Shown in pieces: positions 1 through 6,030 of a stretch of 7,825 nucleotides of DNA. Origin of the DNA: Cyanobacteria bacterium UBA11370 (GTDB lineage Bacteria > Cyanobacteriota > Cyanobacteriia > Cyanobacteriales > Coleofasciculaceae). The stretch covers positions 1 through 7,825 of the forward strand of contig DNGI01000220.1 of NCBI GenBank assembly GCA_003486645.1. The letters are read 5' to 3'. The stretch's first letter is position 1. Each line of letters begins with the position of its first letter. The translations under genes and the position numbers were made by a program. Below the pieces are notes generated by a model. It searched no databases. It was not told where the DNA came from and saw only the letters and a program-made list of their open reading frames with translations.

Positions 1-26
1 GATATGTTCTGGCATTCCTTGTCTAA

Positions 27-96
27 TTGGAAGCATATATTTGCCGCACTCAGTTAGAAGCATATATTTGCCGAAACGGCAAACTTATGCTTCCAA
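27..96. repeat. Tandem 17-bp repeat with an inverted third copy (hairpin)
   Basis: GAAGCATATATTTGCCG occurs at 30-46 and again at 57-73, exactly 27 bp apart. A third, inverted copy lies at 77-96 (CGGCAAACTTATGCTTCCAA). It matches the first copy extended by TTG at 18 of 20 positions. Copies two and three are separated only by AAA, so the strand can fold into a 17-bp stem with two mismatches and a three-base loop. This may be a small mobile palindrome, the end of an insertion sequence or a terminator-like hairpin. No T-run follows directly; a T5 run comes later, at 109-113. The repeat structure is read directly from the sequence, but its identity is unknown. Confidence 0.7.
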
Positions 97-201
97 TGAC
101 AGTAAGGGTTTTTCCGGCTACTTTGCGGCTGGTGTCAGCTTCGCTATTTCTGGGCCTAGTAGAGATGTCCCAAGATGAAGAAAAAGCGAAACTAACCCAA
201 T

Positions 202-257
202 CTGATTATGTCCAGTTAAATACTTATCATTAGTAGGACTTATCTGGACATAATCAG
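202..257. repeat. Perfect 14-bp inverted repeat with 28-bp loop
   Basis: CTGATTATGTCCAG at 202-215 is the exact reverse complement of CTGGACATAATCAG at 244-257, and 28 bp lie between the arms. The structure sits 35-90 bp past the stop codon of the last operon gene. It could fold in the nascent transcript and protect its 3' end or slow polymerase. The T-rich stretch on the minus-strand side is about a dozen bases beyond the stem, so it is not a textbook terminator. An insertion-sequence end or a miniature element remnant is equally possible. Confidence 0.6.
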
Positions 258-291
258 CTAACGTGCATCTAATTTCCTATTTTCCGTCCCC

Positions 292-1074
292 CTAGTTTGA
301 GACATTAGTGGAATGATTGTTAGGATTAGAATTACATAGTTCATCACTACGAATTTGCGATATTATGTCAGTCCATTCTGGCGACGATACCGTAAACAAT
401 TCCAGAAAGACATCAGCCCAAAGTTTCTGTGGTTTACTATTTTCACGTAATAAAATGTCCTGTTGTGCAAAGTATTTAGCTCGTTCTAGGGCTTTCTCCT
501 CATCACTGAGGTTTTGGATTTGATTATCGAGGGCAGCTAATCCCTCTTGAAGTGAAGAAAATTGCTCCAGATTGAGAACTTGAAAAGGATGATCTTTGTT
601 TGTTGCTATTATTTTCCCATCTTCTCTCTGGTATTGATATGATATCCGATAAGTGTAGTCTTCCCCACGCCTCAGCGCTGACTCATTATCAGGATAAGTG
701 AGATATTGAACATTTTGAACATCTCGCTTCCAAACTAAATTCCATTCGCTATCATAGATTTCAATTTGTGTAGCACTCCCTTTCCAAGCAAATAAAGGGC
801 GATCGCTCCAAGTCAAGAGTGAATCTGTGCGATCTTTATCCGGCCAAATTGAACAAAAATTATCATCACGGGTCCCATTACTTTCTCGCCGACCCCCTAT
901 AATATCTAATATTCTCCGATACAACGGTTTCTTTATATTTTGACTGATTAAAGTCTTTTCTGGCTGAACTGAGTTAGTGGTTGAATGTTCAACTATAGCC
1001 GACAACGCTGGAAAACTAACACTTGAGAGTGCTAAAAACAGCAATAAACCCTTTATCCGGATTGTGCTAAACAT
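292..1074 (-). CDS. Secreted protein of unknown function, DUF928-like, coupled to CHAT-CHASE2 gene
   Basis: The 260-residue product starts with a clear signal peptide: basic residues up to Lys8, a hydrophobic core at about 9-22, and a likely cleavage near Ala26 (PALSA). It should act in the periplasm or outside the cell. A GRR-and-Cys segment follows (60-74, GGRRESNGTRDDNFC). Next comes a probable beta-rich domain (about 90-165) containing FAWKG, an LRRGEDYTYRISY strand pattern and FQVLNL, and then a charged helical C-terminal region (about 170-241) with SPEWTDIISQI. The order resembles secreted cyanobacterial proteins annotated DUF928 or left unnamed next to CHASE2 genes, but I am not sure of the family. 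The ATG overlaps the stop of the upstream CHAT-CHASE2 gene by 8 bp and has a strong AGGAGGA site, so the two are probably translated together. This suggests, but does not prove, that it works with the CHASE2 sensor domain on the same side of the membrane. Confidence 0.8.
   Translation of the reverse strand: MFSTIRIKGLLLFLALSSVSFPALSAIVEHSTTNSVQPEKTLISQNIKKPLYRRILDIIGGRRESNGTRDDNFCSIWPDKDRTDSLLTWSDRPLFAWKGSATQIEIYDSEWNLVWKRDVQNVQYLTYPDNESALRRGEDYTYRISYQYQREDGKIIATNKDHPFQVLNLEQFSSLQEGLAALDNQIQNLSDEEKALERAKYFAQQDILLRENSKPQKLWADVFLELFTVSSPEWTDIISQIRSDELCNSNPNNHSTNVSN
799..806. repeat. HIP1 octamer GCGATCGC
   Basis: This is a perfect GCGATCGC palindrome inside the secreted-protein gene. The octamer is strongly over-represented in most cyanobacterial genomes, so it supports the taxonomic reading. 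A second perfect copy lies at 4968-4975. Confidence 0.85.
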
Positions 1075-3526
1075 GAGATTTCCTCCTAAAAACAGATAGA
1101 AAGTAATTCAAAAAAACCATGGAGGGAAAAAACCACGGAATAACAACGGCAAGCGAAATATAAACTTGCAACCCAACCAATCCGCAAACTACAGGTAAAT
1201 TAACCAACAGTAATCCTAATTTTCGCCGTGTTCTCACACGTTGTTGCCGCAACACTAGCGCCATCCATTTCCCCAAAACAGCCGCTAATCCAATCATCCA
1301 GAAATCAGGAATAGGTGAGATTTGATGTGGGGATAGAAATTGATAAACCATGTAAGCCCGAGCTTCTGCACCACTGAAAGAGTTGGGGTTATCGTTTGAT
1401 ACTGATTTTTTCCACTGAGGTGAATGTAACCAATAGTCAATCGCCAGAGGCAATGAATAATTATCTTCAGCATCAATATATCCCCCAGAACCAATAATAA
1501 TAATTTGTTCCTCAATCCTTCTCCCAGGAGCAGGGTTTTTCGGATCTAATTTGAGAAATTCTCTAGCTGTAATTCGGTCGTAAGCGAGATTGGGGGGAAT
1601 AGAAAAATCAAGAACAGAGCGCCAGCCAAAGGGGGCAAAAACCTGTTTTAACTTAGTAATAACCCTCTCCTTCTCCCTATTCTGTTTAATGAATTGTTTC
1701 AATTTATTCTGAAAACTCTCGACAAAACTAGAAGTTGTTGGGCGGGTCAATGTTTTTCTAGGTTCAGGAAAATCGGCTAAAGCTTGATTCTGCTTGACAA
1801 GATGGGAGAGTGCTAACAGGTAAGAAAAAGGACAGGACTGCTCATCTCCAGATATCTCAACATTAAACAGAGAACAAGTCTCGAAGTTGGGTAACTTCAT
1901 ATCCCATAAAAAAAAGGTAACATCACCCTGAAGCATCCACTGAGGTTTCGCAATATCAGGATGGACTCTCAAGTTTTGTTCTTCATTAACCGCCAATATA
2001 AACCAGGTATTATGTTTTTTAATAGCAGACTCGATAGAATTAGCTAATTGCACCTCCCCAGATTCTTTTGAATGGAGTAAATAATCGATTCCAACAGTTT
2101 TAACGTTGAACTCGGCAATCTTATCCACTAATTTAGCGAGGTAGGCACGACTCATCTGTTGAGCATTAAAACCTTCTTCATTAATGGACTCCTGATCAAT
2201 AGCAATGAATCGAACAGGGGGTGTACCCTGTGGTAACTGCTGGGTTAAATCTCGATAAACAGCCTGAGATAATTGGCGAACATCCAACAACAAATCTTGG
2301 ACTGGAGGAAAAACACTGAGAACCAAAGCCGTTGATAACATGATCGCTTCCCCCCTTGTCGGTTTCCAAGTGCGCAAAAACCGCTTCAACCCCAACGGTT
2401 CAATCCGAAACAAATCCACTTGGGGAGACGGGTGACGAAACAGTGATGGAATCAAATAGGCGGAGGGATAAGCATACTTCTCCGACTCAAAATACTCACA
2501 GGTTTGCCAAAGAGCTGTTTGAATATCCTTATATCCCGCCAAACCCTGACACAACCGATGGAGAAACCCATGGGCTACCGTATCATGAATCTTCTCCCGC
2601 ATCACCACTACCTGACTCAATCCCAACTGAATCAGCGATTCTGCAATACAGAGTCCACTGCAAGAATTGAAAATCGCCACCCGCAATCCCCGATTTTTCG
2701 CTTCCGTAAGCTGATATTCAATCTCACTAATCGACAGGGTGACACCTGCTGCTAATTCTATTTTTCCCCCTGTCAGATCCGTTTCATCACTATGTCCAGC
2801 AAAAATCAGCGCATCCCAACCCCGTTCATCCAATAAACGATCAATAAACTGTTGTTTAATATCCCCCGACTCAAATTTAACCGCCTCAACCTCCGCCACT
2901 TTCTTCAGTAACCGCACCGCCTTCTGGTCTTCCTTCAGATCCAGTTCGGTGGCATCGGCTAAAATGACTAATATCCGAGGCTTTCCTCGACGAGATAAGG
3001 TTTGAGCAAACAGCCCTTCATTCCCCGCATTCAAGGGTGTACGGGAGATATGAATAGCCGCTAACGATGAATCATTCGGTGCAATGTCCCACGCTTCCCA
3101 AGGCAATTTGATTAACTCTAGGTGGTTACAAGCAATCAGCAAATCAACACAGTTATTTCCCTCAGTCTTTCCCTGATCTTGAAAGCGTTTACGCACCGCT
3201 TCATTTTGAATTGGCTTACGGATTTCTAATAACTCTGCACTGCCTAACCACTGCTGAAACCGTTGAAGTAAACGTTCCTTTGCTTCCTCGGCTTTATTCG
3301 TCCAATCCCCAGAAGGTGTCAACGAAAAATCATCCTCCACTCGTCCCCGCATTGACCCTTCATAAGCTCTTTCATAACAAGCTTTCCAGTTATTATACAA
3401 TCGCTTTAAATCTGTAGGGTATGGGCAACTCACCACAATTTGCTGCCGTTCCCCCCAGCTAAGCTGAAACGTACAATCTAAACCTGTACGCAAAACATTG
3501 AGTTGAAAAACAGAGCAAAGATTCAT
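1067..3526 (-). CDS. CHAT protease-CHASE2 transmembrane sensor protein
   Basis: The 819-residue product is a probable membrane-bound signalling protease. Residues 1-180 match the usual N-terminal region of cyanobacterial CHAT-CHASE2 proteins (RLYNNWKACYERAY, later LPWEAWDI). The caspase-like CHAT domain spans about 180-365, with the expected catalytic pair present: His245 in FAGHS and Cys289 in NSCSG. A first membrane segment lies at about 394-410. The extracytoplasmic CHASE2 domain follows (about 413-742; FIAIDQESINEEGF, then VKTVGIDYLL), and three closely spaced membrane segments end the protein (about 743-759, 770-788, 790-813). No kinase, cyclase or phosphatase follows, so CHAT on the cytoplasmic side is the likely output. 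The start agrees with the family's usual N-terminus, but the ribosome binding site is weak. The gene lies 78 bp after the DUF1822 gene and overlaps the next one by 8 bp. The architecture is confident; substrate and signal are unknown. Confidence 0.93.
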   Translation of the reverse strand: MNLCSVFQLNVLRTGLDCTFQLSWGERQQIVVSCPYPTDLKRLYNNWKACYERAYEGSMRGRVEDDFSLTPSGDWTNKAEEAKERLLQRFQQWLGSAELLEIRKPIQNEAVRKRFQDQGKTEGNNCVDLLIACNHLELIKLPWEAWDIAPNDSSLAAIHISRTPLNAGNEGLFAQTLSRRGKPRILVILADATELDLKEDQKAVRLLKKVAEVEAVKFESGDIKQQFIDRLLDERGWDALIFAGHSDETDLTGGKIELAAGVTLSISEIEYQLTEAKNRGLRVAIFNSCSGLCIAESLIQLGLSQVVVMREKIHDTVAHGFLHRLCQGLAGYKDIQTALWQTCEYFESEKYAYPSAYLIPSLFRHPSPQVDLFRIEPLGLKRFLRTWKPTRGEAIMLSTALVLSVFPPVQDLLLDVRQLSQAVYRDLTQQLPQGTPPVRFIAIDQESINEEGFNAQQMSRAYLAKLVDKIAEFNVKTVGIDYLLHSKESGEVQLANSIESAIKKHNTWFILAVNEEQNLRVHPDIAKPQWMLQGDVTFFLWDMKLPNFETCSLFNVEISGDEQSCPFSYLLALSHLVKQNQALADFPEPRKTLTRPTTSSFVESFQNKLKQFIKQNREKERVITKLKQVFAPFGWRSVLDFSIPPNLAYDRITAREFLKLDPKNPAPGRRIEEQIIIIGSGGYIDAEDNYSLPLAIDYWLHSPQWKKSVSNDNPNSFSGAEARAYMVYQFLSPHQISPIPDFWMIGLAAVLGKWMALVLRQQRVRTRRKLGLLLVNLPVVCGLVGLQVYISLAVVIPWFFPSMVFLNYFLSVFRRKSHV
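1081..1087 (-). promoter_or_regulatory. Strong ribosome binding site of the coupled secreted-protein gene
   Basis: On the minus strand AGGAGGA lies six bases before the ATG at 1074, inside the end of the CHAT-CHASE2 reading frame. It fixes the start of the downstream gene and is the best Shine-Dalgarno site among the four operon genes, pointing to efficient re-initiation across the 8-bp overlap. Confidence 0.8.
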
Positions 3527-3604
3527 GAATGAGCCGTTATCCGTTACAAATAAAATAGTTTTATGCAGACAGCTAAGATTCTCTCGCGTCGAAGATGGAG
3601 GCTT

Positions 3605-4795
3605 CTAAAATTGAGGCCAAGTGCTTTCGATAATACCCTGAGTGAGCGACGGAACAAAGACAAACGGTTCTAATGTAATCTCCTCTCCATCCAATCTCAA
3701 CGTGACAGAAAATTGCTCTTCCTGGGTTCCGACCAACCGAACCACTAAATAACAATCATCGGTGTCCAGTACTCGGTCATACACCACATCCGTTAAATCG
3801 GTGATTTTCATCTGAATCCCCTTCGGTAAAAAGTCACCCGACTTCATCCGTAAAATCAGCAGTAATGACCATTCCGGCACTGACTCGGCAGCGTTTTGAG
3901 GTAATACCCAAGCCCCGGCTAAAAGGTTTAACGTTGTTTGAGCCAAATAGATTTTTCGGCAACTGCCAGACGCTTGCGGCGGGATATGAATACCCCGCTT
4001 CCGCAGTTGTACGATCGCATCGTCAAATGCGGCTGTGGAACGAAATCCAGATATCGTAGCCGGAATTAGCGGTGCCGGGAGTCCCCATCCTAAATTTCGA
4101 GTCAAGTCATCAATTTCATCTCGCAACCACAAGGCAAGATTAATAACTTGCTCAGACAAAGGGGTCGTTAACTTTTCTGGAGAATAGTCAATTGAAGATG
4201 TCTTTTCTGGAATCAGAGGCAAAGGAATAGAACTTGGTTCTAAGTAACGTGAACACAATAAGAATTGATTCATTTCCGGCTCAAATAAATGCAGAGGAAC
4301 CGAATCATTTCCCTCGCCACGAGTCTCTAAATTGGCTGAACTTCGATAATCAACCAACTGATCATAACGCAAAAATCCTCTCAAAACAATCCGTTCCTGC
4401 TCTTCTAAAACCTCCATCAAAACATAAAAATGACTGACCAATTCGGGGACATCTATGGCTGCTTTTGGCACAGATACTTCATCCGTCAATTCCTCCGTAA
4501 TCATCAAACAAACCCGAAACTCACCCACCGTCAAATTACAAACAGCCTCAAGGGGATTGTCCGGTTGAAACAATGAACAATGCGCTCGATTTACAGATAA
4601 CTCAGCCACCCGTTGATGCACCCATCGTTCAAAACCCACCAAGGCTAGAGCCTTTAAATAGGATTGCCATTGCTGCGCCTCCCCGGTGACTGAGTTGCTG
4701 ATTTTTGCCGCTTCCTCAAAATCCTCTAGTTCCAGCCAAATCGATTCAGGGAGGCGTTGAGAAAATTTTGTTTTATCTTTTGGGTAACTCACCAT
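3605..4795 (-). CDS. DUF1822 family protein, function unknown
   Basis: The product has 396 residues, no signal peptide and no membrane segment, so it is probably cytoplasmic. I recognise the cyanobacterial DUF1822 pattern. It starts with an N-terminal helical segment with WQSYLKALALVGFERWV (about 43-59). A strand region with NLTVGEFRVCLMI leads to GFLRYDQL (about 140-147). A variable linker (about 150-205) precedes LALWLRDEIDDLTRNLGW (about 220-237). The C-terminal half is beta-rich and ends in FSVTLRLDGEEITLEPFVF. The frame also contains a GTG at 4798, one codon upstream. I chose the ATG at 4795 because AGGAG sits seven bases before it and only four before the GTG. It lies 87 bp downstream of the sigma-like gene and 78 bp upstream of the CHAT-CHASE2 gene, all on one strand. 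No biochemical role is established for the family. Being encoded between a DNA-binding protein and a protease makes an adaptor, substrate or anti-sigma-like role conceivable, by inference only. Confidence 0.9.
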   Translation of the reverse strand: MVSYPKDKTKFSQRLPESIWLELEDFEEAAKISNSVTGEAQQWQSYLKALALVGFERWVHQRVAELSVNRAHCSLFQPDNPLEAVCNLTVGEFRVCLMITEELTDEVSVPKAAIDVPELVSHFYVLMEVLEEQERIVLRGFLRYDQLVDYRSSANLETRGEGNDSVPLHLFEPEMNQFLLCSRYLEPSSIPLPLIPEKTSSIDYSPEKLTTPLSEQVINLALWLRDEIDDLTRNLGWGLPAPLIPATISGFRSTAAFDDAIVQLRKRGIHIPPQASGSCRKIYLAQTTLNLLAGAWVLPQNAAESVPEWSLLLILRMKSGDFLPKGIQMKITDLTDVVYDRVLDTDDCYLVVRLVGTQEEQFSVTLRLDGEEITLEPFVFVPSLTQGIIESTWPQF

Positions 4796-4802
4796 CACTG
4801 TT

Positions 4803-4807
4803 CTCCT
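4803..4807 (-). promoter_or_regulatory. Ribosome binding site deciding the DUF1822 start
   Basis: AGGAG on the minus strand lies seven bases before the ATG at 4795 and four before the GTG at 4798. The spacing favours the ATG. Confidence 0.65.
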
Positions 4808-4882
4808 GTTGTCAACTCATTGTCTTTTAACATTTATCCCCACACTCTCAACAACACCTGCCAGACTATTTCTTGATTCCCC

Positions 4883-5542
4883 TCAGTTTATACGATTCAA
4901 ATAACGACACAGATATTCAGCATATCGACTGTTCATGGAACGGTTTTTTGTCCCTGCACTCAATTGTGCGATCGCTTCATTAAAGAGTTCCTGATCAACG
5001 AAAACTTCCAATTGATACATCAAGTTCCTTAAATAGTCCGGTTCCGGTGGGATTTTCGTTAACCCTAATTCTCTCGCCTTTGCTAAAATCCTATTCAACA
5101 GTCTATCCACTAGCCGAAATCGCACTTGAGTTAATAGTTCTTTTGGATTTAACACCCGACTGACTTGAGCCTGATTCGTCATCCCCAAGGCCTCAGCAAT
5201 TTGACGTTGAGACATACTCTGACAATAAGAGAGTTTCAGCCCGGGAATGAACTTTAGCACAAAAGCTACATATTTTTTAGACTTTTTTAATTCAGCCATG
5301 CGATCCCGAATTCCCTGTTCAATTCCCCACTCCAACCCCTCTATCAATTGACGGCGACAAAACTCTAACAACTCATTTTGCTCCTCTTTCTCTGGGTCAA
5401 AATTAGCCTCCGGATCAGGGAGATTCGTAACAATATCCTCTCCCATTTTTTCATCGGTTTCTACCAGAGATTTTGTATAATAAGGATAACCCCTCTGCTC
5501 CCAAATTTTATCCTGACGCACCACTTTGGCAACCCGTTCCAA
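4883..5542 (-). CDS. Sigma-70 region-4-like regulator, possibly 5'-truncated
   Basis: The longest reading is 219 residues. Residues 109-132 (SMSQRQIAEALGMTNQAQVSRVL and neighbours, bases 5147-5218) form a helix-turn-helix of the sigma-70 region 4 type. The C-terminal extension (about 140-219, with FNEAIAQLSAG and RYAEYLCRYL) resembles that of the sigma-like proteins found beside DUF1822 and CHASE2 genes in cyanobacteria. Residues 1-60 look like the polar linker normally found before region 4. Nothing resembling the core-binding and -10-recognising region 2 is present. The start is doubtful: the first codon is TTG at 5542, directly preceded by an in-frame TGA and lacking a Shine-Dalgarno site. 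A later ATG (residue 33, base 5446) is also poorly placed. It may be a short region-4-only regulator, or a longer sigma-like gene that lost its 5' end. It is first in the operon, so its product could regulate its own cluster. Confidence 0.75.
   Translation of the reverse strand: MERVAKVVRQDKIWEQRGYPYYTKSLVETDEKMGEDIVTNLPDPEANFDPEKEEQNELLEFCRRQLIEGLEWGIEQGIRDRMAELKKSKKYVAFVLKFIPGLKLSYCQSMSQRQIAEALGMTNQAQVSRVLNPKELLTQVRFRLVDRLLNRILAKARELGLTKIPPEPDYLRNLMYQLEVFVDQELFNEAIAQLSAGTKNRSMNSRYAEYLCRYLNRIN
4968..4975. repeat. HIP1 octamer GCGATCGC
   Basis: This is the second perfect GCGATCGC palindrome of the window, within the 3' part of the sigma-like gene. It supports a cyanobacterial origin for the operon. 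Confidence 0.85.
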
Positions 5543-5631
5543 TCACAGAAGGAAAACTGACAACTTAAACCTTCAGTTCAATCAAACAGTTGCATCAAAC
5601 TATTTTCACCGAAAACCGGAAAGGAGTTATT
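5543..5631. promoter_or_regulatory. 89-bp divergent intergenic region, probable back-to-back promoters
   Basis: This gap separates the minus-strand operon from the plus-strand secreted-protein gene, so both promoters should lie here or reach into the genes. I see no convincing -35/-10 pair on either strand. On the minus strand GAAGG (5574-5570) stands six bases before a TTG (5563-5561). That TTG is in frame with the sigma-like gene but is cut off from it by the TGA at 5545-5543. This is either chance or the sign of a nonsense change at the start of the gene. The plus-strand end carries the ribosome binding site of the next gene. Confidence 0.45.
5620..5626 (+). promoter_or_regulatory. Ribosome binding site AAAGGAG deciding the start at 5632
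   Basis: AAAGGAG ends five bases before the ATG at 5632. The frame is also open from a TTG at 5590, but that would place 14 polar residues in front of a signal peptide and has no binding site. The ATG is therefore preferred. Confidence 0.8.
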
Positions 5632-6030
5632 ATGAACCTGCAAAATTTATTCCAAAAAATTGCGATCGGTACAGTTCTAGCCTTCCCCATCGCTTCGTTG
5701 AATGTGGCAAGTGCCTTAGCGGGTCAACAAGATTTCACAATGGTCAACGATACCGATTTGGTAATGGTCAATCTCTACGTTTCTTCGGCTAACTCAAGCA
5801 GTTGGGGGAGAGACAGACTTGGCTCTAGTATTCTAGAAAGTCAAGACGAATTTTTTGTAGAATTCAATAATAATTCTGACCAGTGCTGGTGGGATATCAA
5901 GGCTATTTATGAGGATGGTACTTACGATCTAGCACAATACAATCTCTGTGAGACTGGCGTTGTAAGATTCGTTGGTTCTCGTGGTGACTATGGGCCTGAT
6001 GGTGGGGCTTTTTGGTCTAACAAATACTGA
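5632..6030 (+). CDS. Small exported protein with two conserved-looking cysteines, function unknown
   Basis: The 132-residue product has a signal peptide at 1-30 (Lys9, hydrophobic core from about 11 to 28) with a good cleavage site after SALA. The mature part of about 102 residues is acidic and aromatic-rich. It has a strand-like segment FTMVNDTDLVMVNLYVSSA, then SSWGRDRLGSSILESQDEF, and a DQCWWDIKAIYEDGTYDL...NLCE segment. Cys85 and Cys106 could form a disulfide. I recognise this pattern (NLYVSS, WG.DRLG, WDIK.YEDG, NLC) as a small exported bacterial beta-domain family, but I know no assigned function. The tail is rich in Gly and Asp (SRGDYGPDGGAF). The gene is divergent from the sigma-CHAT operon, with 89 bp between them. 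Shared control is possible but not shown. Confidence 0.85.
   Translation: MNLQNLFQKIAIGTVLAFPIASLNVASALAGQQDFTMVNDTDLVMVNLYVSSANSSSWGRDRLGSSILESQDEFFVEFNNNSDQCWWDIKAIYEDGTYDLAQYNLCETGVVRFVGSRGDYGPDGGAFWSNKY

Larger units (their letters stand above)
1..291. other. Repeat-rich intergenic stretch, no convincing gene
   Basis: No reading frame here has gene-like features. One plus-strand frame (27-233) starts inside a tandem repeat and has no ribosome binding site. Another is open from the left edge to a TGA at 176-178, and a third is open from the edge to a TAG at 55-57 and would give only an 18-residue C-terminus. Either of the last two could be the tail of a gene outside the window, but neither is recognisable. 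What can be seen are two inverted-repeat structures (27-96 and 202-257), listed separately. The stretch lies just downstream of the minus-strand operon, so it should hold its transcription end, yet no stem followed directly by a T-run was found. Confidence 0.6.

Noticed and set aside
2..178. Plus-strand frame open from the left edge, possible C-terminus of an upstream gene
   Set aside because: It is in frame across the 27-bp repeat and ends in a plausible tail, but there is no family match and a frame of this length can be open by chance. It needs sequence to the left.
27..233. Plus-strand 68-codon open frame
   Set aside because: It begins in the repeat arm, has no ribosome binding site, runs through the inverted repeats and shows no recognisable domain. 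The acidic tail looks protein-like, but not enough to call a gene.
4796..4798. GTG as start of the DUF1822 gene
   Set aside because: It leaves only four bases to AGGAG. The next codon, ATG, has the better seven-base spacing. The two differ by one residue.
292..5542. Type III-E CRISPR (Craspase) locus because of the CHAT and sigma-like genes
   Set aside because: There is no Cas7-11 gene, no CRISPR array and no TPR repeats on the CHAT protein, which instead carries CHASE2 and membrane segments. Only the logic may be similar.
5590..5631. TTG at 5590 as start of the small exported protein
   Set aside because: It would put a polar leader ahead of the signal peptide and lacks a binding site, whereas the ATG at 5632 has AAAGGAG at five bases.
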